Source of the DNA: an uncultured Actinomycetes bacterium
GTDB taxonomy: Bacteria; Actinomycetota; Actinomycetes; Nanopelagicales; Nanopelagicaceae
Assembly: GCA_903898855.1 (NCBI GenBank)
Contig: CAIUHB010000012.1
Location: forward strand, 1 to 7,261
Direction: 5' to 3'
DNA: 7,261 nucleotides
A program made the translations under genes and the position numbers. The notes below the pieces were generated by a model. It saw only the letters and a program-made list of their open reading frames with translations, searched no databases and was not told the origin of the DNA. The first letter of the stretch is position 1, and every line of letters begins with the position of its first letter. This document shows, in pieces, positions 1 through 4,303 of the stretch.

Positions 1-25
1 CCGCTAAGTATCGATTGATAATCTA

Positions 26-54
26 TTGCTGCGCTTCTTAAAGAGTGCTTTAAT
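26..54 (+). promoter_or_regulatory. Putative promoter of antisense RNA, copy 1
   Basis: TTGCTG (26-31), a 17-bp spacer and TTTAAT (49-54) make a plausible housekeeping sigma promoter on the plus strand. The second unit has TTGTCT-N17-TTAAAT at exactly the same place relative to the following hairpin, which argues against chance. The predicted transcript starts near 61. Confidence 0.45.
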
Positions 55-91
55 AGACATCAGAGGCCAGTTCGCACCGACCTCTGAGTCT
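55..91 (-). terminator. 3' hairpin of small-ORF transcript, copy 1
   Basis: A 13-bp stem with one bulged base, about 14 bases after the stop codon of the minus-strand small ORF. One pair is G-U in the minus-strand RNA but a C-A mismatch in the plus-strand RNA, which favours function in the minus transcript. The bases after it are A/T-rich but not a clean U tract, so it may be a 3' stabilising stem and not a terminator. Confidence 0.4.
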
Positions 92-158
92 GTCCCAGGT
101 GGTACTAGGACTCGCGATCAACAGGCTCCGCGTTCTTGCGCGGGGCCTTTCGCATTTT
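61..158 (+). ncRNA. Putative ~95-nt antisense RNA, copy 1
   Basis: A predicted plus-strand RNA running from the putative promoter at 26-54 to the terminator hairpin at 124-147 and its T-rich tail. It would be antisense to the 3' half of the minus-strand small ORF (105-224) and to its 3' UTR, so it could silence or destabilise that mRNA. The arrangement resembles type I toxin-antitoxin pairs of Gram-positive bacteria in which antitoxin RNA and toxin mRNA overlap at their 3' ends. No plus-strand gene follows that it could act on as a leader. The start and end points are inferred from promoter and terminator only. I do not recognise a known RNA family. Confidence 0.45.
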
Positions 159-224
159 CAAGATCTCTCGAAAAAGACCAATCAAAGCGGTCAGCAGCCC
201 TGTGATCGAGGCAAAGACATCCAT
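105..224 (-). CDS. 39-aa amphipathic micropeptide, copy 1
   Basis: The ORF begins with ATG at 224, 8 bases after a perfect AGGAGG, and ends with TAG at 105-107. The peptide has a hydrophobic/amphipathic stretch (residues 4-22, hydrophobic F4, I7, L11, L14, I15, L17, F18, I21, L22) followed by a charged tail containing MRKAPR and NAEP. The paralogue at 1753-1869 keeps the hydrophobic spacing (F4, L7, L11, F14, I15, L17, I18, V21, I22) and the tail, although the nucleotides of the first 22 codons have largely diverged. That points to selection on the protein. Size and layout resemble type I toxins or other membrane-active peptides, but no named family is recognised. The tail codons also encode the antisense-RNA terminator on the other strand, so tail conservation is not purely a protein constraint. 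The ORF lies downstream of, and in line with, the photolyase gene but has its own leader and promoter-like block. Confidence 0.62.
   Translation of the reverse strand: MDVFASITGLLTALIGLFREILKMRKAPRKNAEPVDRES
124..150 (+). terminator. Intrinsic terminator of antisense RNA, copy 1
   Basis: GGCTCCGCG (124-132), a 6-base loop and CGCGGGGCC (139-147), followed by TTT and a further T run at 155-158. The stem is fully paired only in plus-strand RNA (one U-G wobble); in minus-strand RNA that pair is an A-C mismatch. The tail is interrupted by CGCA, so termination may be moderate. Confidence 0.5.
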
Positions 225-232
225 AGACACCA

Positions 233-238
233 CCTCCT
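233..238 (-). promoter_or_regulatory. Shine-Dalgarno of micropeptide, copy 1
   Basis: AAAGGAGG on the minus strand, 8 bases before ATG at 224. It fixes the start of a small ORF that would otherwise be easy to miss. It stands out because the neighbouring long genes lack a clear Shine-Dalgarno. Confidence 0.7.
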
Positions 239-254
239 TTCTCTCGTTGTCGGT

Positions 255-308
255 ATTCCCACCTTTCGGTGGGAATGCTGTGCGCAGCTTTTCCTGCTCC
301 GTGAGGAG
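255..308 (-). promoter_or_regulatory. Structured 5' leader with three hairpins, copy 1
   Basis: In minus-strand order: CTCC-TCAC-GGAG (297-308), GCTG-CGCA-CAGC (277-288), and a 9-bp stem closed by a GAAA tetraloop (255-276), then the Shine-Dalgarno. The 9-bp stem shows two compensated base-pair changes relative to copy 2 (1900-1921), which supports real RNA structure. The leader probably controls translation or stability of the micropeptide mRNA. Confidence 0.55.
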
Positions 309-313
309 TGGTT

Positions 314-345
314 TATCTACCGAATCAACTCGAGAAAGTTGGACG
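314..345 (-). promoter_or_regulatory. Conserved promoter-like block, copy 1
   Basis: Positions 318-345 are identical, base for base, to 1963-1990. On the minus strand the block carries CCAACTTT, then about 12 bases, then CGGTA, with TAGATA (314-319) as a possible -10. A dyad CAACT-N6-AGTTG (326-341) lies inside it. It could be an alternative-sigma (ECF-like) promoter or a sigma-A promoter with a weak -35 and an operator. The sequence alone does not decide. Confidence 0.4.
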
Positions 346-395
346 AGTGAAGGTTAAGGGTTTTAGGCGGCCGACATTTTTTGCCTGTGGATTGT

Positions 396-1595
396 TTACT
401 TGCTTTCGAGTTTGGCGCGCCACGAAGAGAAGCTCCGGACCGATCCCGCGTGTGGGATTCGAAGCCATGGATATGGGTGGAGTTCAGCAAAATTCGTGAA
501 CTTCTTGAAGGATGGAACAGGGGCGTAAGTAACTGCAACGGGATTCTCTGCAGCAAATTGGTAGGGATCGCCCATGTAAACATGGAGATCGCGACGAGTG
601 CTGAGATCTTTCAGCGTCTGAAGGTAGAACCCGATGCGGCGAGAGCTCAGTTGTAATTTACCGAGCGCAGCTTCATTAAAGAGGAAAACGACAGGTAGAT
701 CGGGATTCGCGGCTAGTGCTGGATCAGCATCGCCCATTGAATCAACGGTGAGCAAGACATATTGTGGCGCAGAGCTTTTAATAACTTCGCGCGGACCAAT
801 CGTTGCACCGAGATCAGCATCGTTATCGAGAATGGGGTCTTTGGTGAGTTGGTGCGGAGTGGTTTCATCGGGGAATTCTTGAATGGGGCAAGCTTTTTTG
901 AGTGGGCACTTCATGCAAAGACCCGGTGCGCGCTTTTCTACCTGCCAACGCGCAAAGCCATAGGGCTTGCCGGTGCCAGCGCCGACTGTCCATTGCCAAC
1001 CCAGAAGATTTGCAGCGCGCGAGCCATCGATCAAGTTTTGATACATCCGCTCCTGGCCAGCAAACCAATCTTTGCCGGAGCGAACGCTCCACTGCGATGC
1101 CATCCACATTCGAGTTTGGTTAACGAGCCAACCATCAGTTTCTAATTCGGAAAGAACGGTATCGACGCAATGCATCTGACGATTCCGGCCATCGCCGCCT
1201 TTTTCGCCGTTGATTTCAAAGCGAAGGTTTTCGAAAAGCCTGGTGCCAACACGGGCATAGAGATGGCGGGCATATTCCTGCCAGTAGAGCTCATCGCGAA
1301 ACTTCTCGCGATCTTTAAAGGGCGCGCTCTTGACGGCGCGGTAGACCTGATCGAGTGTGAGGAGATTGTGGCGAATGTAAGGCGAGAGAACTGTGGCACC
1401 GCGTTTGTTGATGGGAAAGACTTCCGATCGTTGATCGGCATAGCGAGTGATATCCAGGTTAGCTAGCGCAGCGTTTGCAGCCGACTGTCCGCCTTCAATA
1501 GAACTCAATCCCAATCCACCTGAGTAGAGCCCAGCGAAATCTTTGGAGATTAATTCCAAAGTTGGCTTAGTGAGATCGATTTCTCTGAAATTCAT
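396..1595 (-). CDS. Photolyase/cryptochrome-family flavoprotein, domain-permuted
   Basis: A 399-aa protein of the DNA photolyase/cryptochrome superfamily. Residues ~30-225 look like the helical FAD-binding domain: GG-x3-AA (35-40), a Tyr/Arg-rich segment ending in ATVLSPYIRHNLLT (67-80), RDELYWQEYAR (100-110), QTRMWMASQW (160-169) and DGSRAANLLGWQW (190-202). Residues ~278-345 resemble the Rossmann-like antenna domain normally found at the N-terminus: YVLLTVDSMGDADPALA, VVFLFNEAAL, SSRRIGFYLQTLKDL and VYMGDP. The usual domain order therefore appears reversed. The only cysteines are C143, C227, C230 and C236, an order and rough spacing like the [4Fe-4S] ligands of FeS-type bacterial photolyases. 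Known members repair UV-induced pyrimidine lesions with light or act as light sensors; which applies here is not visible. The start at 1595 has no Shine-Dalgarno, and an inverted repeat lies 8 bases upstream. The gene is flanked by the two small-ORF units, all on the minus strand. The family call is firm; permutation and Fe-S cluster are inferences. Confidence 0.85.
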   Translation of the reverse strand: MNFREIDLTKPTLELISKDFAGLYSGGLGLSSIEGGQSAANAALANLDITRYADQRSEVFPINKRGATVLSPYIRHNLLTLDQVYRAVKSAPFKDREKFRDELYWQEYARHLYARVGTRLFENLRFEINGEKGGDGRNRQMHCVDTVLSELETDGWLVNQTRMWMASQWSVRSGKDWFAGQERMYQNLIDGSRAANLLGWQWTVGAGTGKPYGFARWQVEKRAPGLCMKCPLKKACPIQEFPDETTPHQLTKDPILDNDADLGATIGPREVIKSSAPQYVLLTVDSMGDADPALAANPDLPVVFLFNEAALGKLQLSSRRIGFYLQTLKDLSTRRDLHVYMGDPYQFAAENPVAVTYAPVPSFKKFTNFAELHPYPWLRIPHAGSVRSFSSWRAKLESK

Positions 1596-1603
1596 AAGAT
1601 GAC

Positions 1604-1623
1604 AAGAGTACTTAATTACTCTT
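1604..1623. promoter_or_regulatory. Inverted repeat upstream of photolyase
   Basis: A perfect 7-bp dyad, AAGAGTA-N6-TACTCTT, ends 8 bases upstream of the photolyase ATG. On the minus strand it contains TACTCT (1605-1610), a TANNNT -10 candidate that would give a 2-3 base leader. The dyad would then overlap the core promoter, as expected for a repressor operator. Confidence 0.45.
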
Positions 1624-1674
1624 CGTAAAAGTTATGACCCACAAACTTTAACAAATTTTCTTTCTCGTCTGATC

Positions 1675-1703
1675 TTGTCTTCACAATTGAATGGTGATTA
1701 AAT
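1675..1703 (+). promoter_or_regulatory. Putative promoter of antisense RNA, copy 2
   Basis: TTGTCT (1675-1680), a 17-bp spacer and TTAAAT (1698-1703). Spacing, and position relative to the adjacent hairpin, are the same as in copy 1. The predicted start is near 1710. Confidence 0.45.
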
Positions 1704-1739
1704 AGACCCAGAGGCCGGGTAATACCGACCCCTGGGTCT
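1704..1739 (-). terminator. 3' hairpin of small-ORF transcript, copy 2
   Basis: A 15-bp stem with a 6-base loop, starting 14 bases after the micropeptide stop codon. Two of the pairs are G-U in minus-strand RNA and would be A-C mismatches in plus-strand RNA. Relative to copy 1, one U-A pair has become C-G. The tail ATTTAAT is A/T-rich, giving a moderate terminator or a 3' protective stem. Confidence 0.45.
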
Positions 1740-1803
1740 GTCCTAGATGATGCTAAGACTCATCGTTAGGCTCCGCGTTGCCGCGCGGGGCCTTTCGCAT
1801 TTC
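1710..1803 (+). ncRNA. Putative ~95-nt antisense RNA, copy 2
   Basis: The counterpart of 61-158: a predicted plus-strand RNA from the promoter at 1675-1703 to the GC-rich hairpin at 1768-1793, antisense to the last half of the small ORF at 1753-1869. The two RNAs differ at many positions outside the terminator, so each might act mainly on its own partner mRNA, with some potential for cross-talk. Ends are inferred. Confidence 0.45.
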
Positions 1804-1869
1804 GATTACCTTGTTAATCAAGTTAATGAACGCAATTAGCACACCGGAAAGCCCTCGGAAATCATCCAT
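1753..1869 (-). CDS. 38-aa amphipathic micropeptide, copy 2
   Basis: ATG at 1869 follows AGGAGG at the ideal distance; TAG lies at 1753-1755. Residues 4-22 form a hydrophobic/amphipathic stretch with several Asn, Gly and Lys. The tail has MRKAPRGNAEP, matching copy 1 except Gly30 for Lys30. It is one residue shorter than copy 1 at the C-terminus. Between the copies the first 22 codons differ strongly at the DNA level, yet length, reading frame and hydrophobic spacing are kept, which is the main argument that this is translated. Possible roles are a type I toxin-like or other membrane-active peptide. No enzyme function is plausible at this size and no family is recognised. Confidence 0.62.
   Translation of the reverse strand: MDDFRGLSGVLIAFINLINKVIEMRKAPRGNAEPNDES
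1768..1795 (+). terminator. Intrinsic terminator of antisense RNA, copy 2
   Basis: AGGCTCCGCG (1768-1777), loop TTGCCG and CGCGGGGCCT (1784-1793), then TTTCGCATTT. Fully paired only in plus-strand RNA through one U-G wobble. It lies inside the micropeptide coding region of the opposite strand. Confidence 0.5.
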
Positions 1870-1877
1870 AGACACCA

Positions 1878-1883
1878 CCTCCT
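1878..1883 (-). promoter_or_regulatory. Shine-Dalgarno of micropeptide, copy 2
   Basis: AAAGGAGG on the minus strand, 8 bases before ATG at 1869, identical in sequence and spacing to copy 1. Confidence 0.7.
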
Positions 1884-1899
1884 TTCTCGTGTTGTCGGT

Positions 1900-1953
1900 A
1901 TTCCAATCAGAAGATTGGAATGCTGTGCGCAGCGATCCCTACTCCGTGAGGAG
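1900..1953 (-). promoter_or_regulatory. Structured 5' leader with three hairpins, copy 2
   Basis: The same three hairpins as copy 1: CTCC-TCAC-GGAG (1942-1953), GCTG-CGCA-CAGC (1922-1933), and a 9-bp stem ATTCCAATC/GATTGGAAT (1900-1921). In the last stem two pairs differ from copy 1 with both sides changed, while the loop sequence is not conserved. Confidence 0.55.
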
Positions 1954-1958
1954 CGGTT

Positions 1959-1990
1959 TATTTACCGAATCAACTCGAGAAAGTTGGACG
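1959..1990 (-). promoter_or_regulatory. Conserved promoter-like block, copy 2
   Basis: Contains the 28 bp (1963-1990) identical to copy 1, with TAAATA (1959-1964) as a possible -10 and the dyad CAACT-N6-AGTTG at 1971-1986. Similarity to copy 1 ends right after this block, as expected if it is the upstream limit of the promoter or operator. Confidence 0.4.
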
Positions 1991-2141
1991 TGGGAATATT
2001 AATAAGTTTGGAAAATGAAGATTTTTTGGGTGTGGATAAATATTGGGAGGCCACCAAGGTAATTGAGTCAATGGGCATAAATCCGATAAAACCCGATACA
2101 TCCGGGGGTTATGAACTGCCGTAAACTTCTATCGTGAAGCG
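1991..2141 (+). other. Intergenic stretch with possible gene remnant
   Basis: A short open frame (2008-2124, TTG start possible, 38 codons plus stop) reads like ordinary protein (e.g. WEATKVIESMGINPIKPD) but has no ribosome site and matches nothing I recognise. The frame of the following surface-protein gene is open only from 2115. The stretch may hold debris of that gene's lost 5' part or of another gene. Confidence 0.2.
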
Positions 2142-2690
2142 GTGGGGACGGGTATTACTAGCTCCACTGGTTCATGGAATAACACACCAACTTCATATGC
2201 CTATCAGTGGCAACGATCATTAACATTCGGGGGTACCTATAACGATGTCAGTGGTGCAACATCAAGTACCTACACATTTGTTGCCGGAGATGTCGGCTAT
2301 TACTTCCGAGTGAAATTAACGGCAACCAATGATGCGGGAACTGCGGCACCTGTCTATAGTGCAAATACCGGATCGCCAGTTGCGAGTTTAAATACGACGA
2401 CGACACTTTCCATTACTGGCTCTCCTACGCAGGCGATCTATCGAACCGCGCTTCCGATTGTTATAGGAGTGAGCGCCAATGGACGGATCACAATTTTGGC
2501 TAATGGAAAAGCAGTTCCTGGTTGCAAAAACGTTTTGACTGTTTCACTGGCCTTCACCTGCAATTGGAAGCCAGCGATTCACGCTCCAGTCACTTTGGTT
2601 GCAAGCTATTCACCGACCCAAGCAGGATATCTGGCGTCGACGTCGGCGCCATATAAATTGAATGTCATTGTGCGCTCAAATAACCGCTAG
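2142..2690 (+). CDS. Surface-protein fragment: Ig-like domain plus C-terminal module
   Basis: 182 codons from a GTG at 2142; the frame is open from 2115 and no better start is visible. Residues ~1-75 form a bacterial Ig-like domain of the type common in actinobacterial exported proteins (STGSW...PTSYAYQWQRS, ATSSTYTFVAGDVGYYFRVKLTATN). Residues ~85-182 are the C-terminal module shared with the next two surface proteins, with GKAVPGCKN (122-130), CNWKPAIH (140-147) and a VRSNNR end. There is no signal peptide, no Shine-Dalgarno and no -10 box six bases before the start, unlike its neighbours. It is therefore probably the 3' end of a longer secreted-protein gene truncated near the small-ORF unit. 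It may be a pseudogene, but the remaining frame is intact. Confidence 0.6.
   Translation: MGTGITSSTGSWNNTPTSYAYQWQRSLTFGGTYNDVSGATSSTYTFVAGDVGYYFRVKLTATNDAGTAAPVYSANTGSPVASLNTTTTLSITGSPTQAIYRTALPIVIGVSANGRITILANGKAVPGCKNVLTVSLAFTCNWKPAIHAPVTLVASYSPTQAGYLASTSAPYKLNVIVRSNNR
2394..2687 (+). repeat. C-terminal surface module, copy A
   Basis: Encodes residues ~85-182 of the first surface protein. Shared landmarks are Ala-x-Tyr-Arg, GK-x-(I/V)PGC, C-x-WKP-x2-H and a terminal VRS-x2-R. The two Cys (C128, C140) could form a disulfide outside the cell. It is shorter than the other copies by several residues between the two Cys. Confidence 0.75.
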
Positions 2691-2718
2691 ATTTTAGTAT
2701 TCCCTGTTGGGGATGTTG

Positions 2719-2731
2719 GGCGACCCTCGCC
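2719..2731. promoter_or_regulatory. Short dyad near -35 of Gly-rich gene
   Basis: GGCGA-CCC-TCGCC sits 6 bases upstream of the -10 candidate at 2738, where a -35 region or operator would be. A small imperfect hairpin (2699-2714) precedes it and might end the upstream transcript, though it lacks a U tract. Confidence 0.25.
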
Positions 2732-2737
2732 GGGCAT

Positions 2738-2743
2738 TAAGAT
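2738..2743 (+). promoter_or_regulatory. -10 box, leaderless start of Gly-rich gene
   Basis: TAAGAT, then six bases, then ATG at 2750. The same TANNNT-N6-ATG layout occurs before 4044 and 4337, so transcription probably begins at the start codon. Confidence 0.55.
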
Positions 2744-2749
2744 TCACAA

Positions 2750-4006
2750 ATGCGTAACTGGAAAGCGGCCGTGGCGATTGGTGCCACTATTTTGGCCAGT
2801 TTCCAATTTGCACCAAGTGCCCAAGCCGTTCCATCTTGCTCAACCACGCTTGGCACATACACGGGTAATGGAACTAACGGAACAAATGGAACGAGTTACA
2901 CCACTCTTACTATTTCGCAGACTGGTTCATGCACATGGACTGTCCCTTCCGGTGTCACACAAGCCGATGTATTAATTGTTGGCGGTGGTGGCGGTGGAGC
3001 TGGTGGTAATTCCGGTTCTACTGGTTCTGCCGGTGGTGGTGGAGGTGGTGGCGCGATGGTCGCAACAAACTATCCGCTCACACCTGCTACTGGTCTTTCA
3101 ATTACCGTCGGCGCGGGGGGCAATGGCGGACCAAGCACGAGTGGTGGAGATTCCACGTTGGGATCACAAGGTGGCACTACTACTTTTGATCAGATCTCAG
3201 CCGGTGGTGGTGGAGGTGGTGGGTATTCCAGCGCCAATGGCTTCCTCACACAAAACGGTTTACCCGGAACTGCCGGTGGTGGCGCCGGTGGTGCAAGTAA
3301 TCACTGGAACGCATACAACGATGGTTCATCGTCACTTGCACAAGGTGGAACTGGAACAACCAAGGTAGTTGGTGGCCAGACTTACACCGGTATCAAAGGT
3401 GGTAACGGTGGTGTCTATGTATTAGGAACCAGTCCCTCAAATACTTCTGCTGTTGGTGGAGGTGCGGCAGGAAATGCAACAAGTGCAAACCCACCTGTAC
3501 CTGGCGCGGCCTTCTCAACAAGCATTAGTGGTTCGGCAACAAATTATGGTGGCGGTGGATTGGCCTACGGAGCAACTAGTTGGGTCAATGGCACCAGTCC
3601 GACGGGCGTTGGCTTTGGTGGTTGGGGTGGTCTGGCACTTGTGGCAGGAACTTCGGGAAATAATGGAGTAGTCATCATTCGATATATTTCTATTCCCATT
3701 GTTGTAAATTCATTTGGACTTTCAGGAAACGCGACAACGGCTACTTATCGGAGTGCCAATTTAATTCAAGTAAATCTCAGCTCCTTTGCGATCGTGACTT
3801 TCTATGCGGGTGGCAAGAAGATTCCTGGATGCAACAAAATCAGTGCGACGGGAACTACTCCCAACCTCATTGCAGCATGCTCGTGGAAACCTTCGATGCA
3901 TGGCAGCGTCACTCTCACGGCGCAGTTATCGGCCACCGGCAATAGCCCTTACGTTTTAGCCGGGCCGGCCAAAGTTGGCGTGATCGTGCGTAGCAATACT
4001 CGCTAA
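2750..4006 (+). CDS. Secreted glycine-rich protein with shared C-terminal module
   Basis: 418 aa. A signal peptide covers residues 1-26 (MRNWK, hydrophobic core, SAQA before VPSC). Residues ~58-80 (SGSCTWTVPSGVTQADVLIVGG) match the opening of the glycine-rich domain often seen as W-x-VP-x-GVT...VVGGGGGG in bacterial exported proteins. Residues ~78-300 are Gly/Ser/Thr-rich with runs of up to seven Gly, and close with NNGVVIIRY (304-312), which usually ends such a domain. Residues ~315-418 are the shared module: ATYR (331-334), GKKIPGC (355-361), C-x-WKP-x2-H (377-384) and a VRSNTR end. The role is probably cell-surface or extracellular matrix; no catalytic motif is seen. The start is supported by a -10 box six bases upstream and by the signal peptide, without a Shine-Dalgarno. 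The stop is 37 bp before the mycoredoxin start. Confidence 0.85.
   Translation: MRNWKAAVAIGATILASFQFAPSAQAVPSCSTTLGTYTGNGTNGTNGTSYTTLTISQTGSCTWTVPSGVTQADVLIVGGGGGGAGGNSGSTGSAGGGGGGGAMVATNYPLTPATGLSITVGAGGNGGPSTSGGDSTLGSQGGTTTFDQISAGGGGGGGYSSANGFLTQNGLPGTAGGGAGGASNHWNAYNDGSSSLAQGGTGTTKVVGGQTYTGIKGGNGGVYVLGTSPSNTSAVGGGAAGNATSANPPVPGAAFSTSISGSATNYGGGGLAYGATSWVNGTSPTGVGFGGWGGLALVAGTSGNNGVVIIRYISIPIVVNSFGLSGNATTATYRSANLIQVNLSSFAIVTFYAGGKKIPGCNKISATGTTPNLIAACSWKPSMHGSVTLTAQLSATGNSPYVLAGPAKVGVIVRSNTR
2981..3056 (+). repeat. GGN low-complexity tract (poly-glycine)
   Basis: A degenerate run of Gly codons (GGT/GGC/GGA) inside the Gly-rich gene; a second, shorter run is at 3201-3222. Such tracts can change length by slippage in units of three without breaking the frame. 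Confidence 0.6.
3692..4003 (+). repeat. C-terminal surface module, copy B
   Basis: Encodes residues ~315-418 of the Gly-rich protein. It aligns with copies A and C across its length and is closest to C: both begin NSFGL and share VTFY and a TG-T-x-P segment between the two Cys. Confidence 0.75.
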
Positions 4007-4031
4007 CTAGCGATTGCCCGCGCGATTGAAC

Positions 4032-4037
4032 TACGCT
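4032..4037 (+). promoter_or_regulatory. -10 box, leaderless start of mycoredoxin gene
   Basis: TACGCT, then six bases, then ATG at 4044. It supports this ATG over the upstream in-frame TTG at 4014 and suggests transcription separate from the gene before it. Confidence 0.5.
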
Positions 4038-4043
4038 CAGTCC

Positions 4044-4283
4044 ATGACTTTCACGATGTACTCCACCACCTGGTGCGGCTATTGCAAGCGCCTTAAGCGC
4101 CAACTTAATGACTTGGGAATTACCTTCGAGGAAGTCAATATCGAAGAGGTCCCAGATGCGGCGGCCTTGATCGAAAAGATCAATAATGGCAATCAAGTTG
4201 TTCCGACGTTGGTCTTCTCCGATGGCACTTCGATGACTAATCCCCCAGCCGCAGATGTTCAGGCCAAGCTAGCCACGCTCTAA
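4044..4283 (+). CDS. mrx1: Mycoredoxin (CGYC glutaredoxin-like protein)
   Basis: 79 aa, thioredoxin fold, cytoplasmic. The active site WCGYC (residues 10-14), the cis-proline segment VVPT (52-55) and the DGTSMTNP-x3-DV-x-AKL tail match actinobacterial mycoredoxin-1 closely, as does the length. In this family the enzyme reduces mixed disulfides between proteins and mycothiol, using the first active-site Cys (C11 here). ATG at 4044 is chosen because it gives the usual family length and follows a -10 box by six bases; an upstream in-frame TTG (4014) would add ten residues of no family likeness. It lies between two secreted-protein genes with which it has no obvious functional link. The call could be confused with NrdH-type redoxins, but the CGYC centre and the TNP tail favour mycoredoxin. 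Confidence 0.88.
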   Translation: MTFTMYSTTWCGYCKRLKRQLNDLGITFEEVNIEEVPDAAALIEKINNGNQVVPTLVFSDGTSMTNPPAADVQAKLATL

Positions 4284-4303
4284 CTGGCGGTTTGCTGAAC
4301 TTC

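Larger units (their letters stand above)
49..345. repeat. Small-ORF/antisense-RNA unit, copy 1
   Basis: A unit of about 295 bp that recurs at 1698-1990 in the same orientation. The two copies share, in the same order, a plus-strand -10 box, a hairpin, a GC-rich terminator hairpin, a minus-strand small ORF with Shine-Dalgarno, three leader hairpins and a 28-bp identical block (318-345 here, 1963-1990 there). Similarity is patchy: near-identical in the regulatory parts and low in the 5' half of the small ORF. That is the pattern of an old duplication under selection, not a recent copy. No terminal inverted repeats or transposase are visible. Confidence 0.75.
1698..1990. repeat. Small-ORF/antisense-RNA unit, copy 2
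   Basis: The second diverged copy of the unit at 49-345, in the same orientation, upstream of the photolyase on its coding strand. All elements of copy 1 are present and intact. Its right edge, where similarity stops, is at about 1990. About 150 bp beyond lies a surface-protein gene that seems to have lost its 5' end. Confidence 0.75.

Noticed and set aside
1..7. The window opens with cCGCTAA, the same Arg-stop ending as the C-terminal-module genes (CGC then TAA or TAG).
   Set aside because: Seven bases cannot support a gene call; the match may be chance, although another module-bearing gene could end here.
297..308. CTCCT in the leader hairpin could pair with AGGAG of the micropeptide Shine-Dalgarno, in both copies.
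   Set aside because: Only five base pairs, with no extension on either side; too weak to claim Shine-Dalgarno sequestration.
136..357. Plus-strand open frames across both small-ORF units (also at 1778-2002), with partly similar translations.
   Set aside because: They are mirror readings of the duplicated unit, without ribosome sites; the minus-strand ORFs have perfect Shine-Dalgarno sites and protein-level conservation.
762..1466. Several plus-strand frames inside the photolyase gene.
   Set aside because: They overlap a gene with clear family motifs and show no domain, signal or ribosome site of their own.
2976..3671. Alternate-frame ORFs rich in Val and Gln within the Gly-rich gene.
   Set aside because: A by-product of GGN-repeat codons read in another frame.
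4001..4012. CGCTA-AC-TAGCG palindrome at the stop codon of the Gly-rich gene.
   Set aside because: Short, loop of two bases, no U tract; not a credible terminator.
4014..4043. TTG start at 4014 for the mycoredoxin gene.
   Set aside because: It adds ten residues not typical of the family; ATG 4044 fits the usual length and the leaderless promoter pattern.
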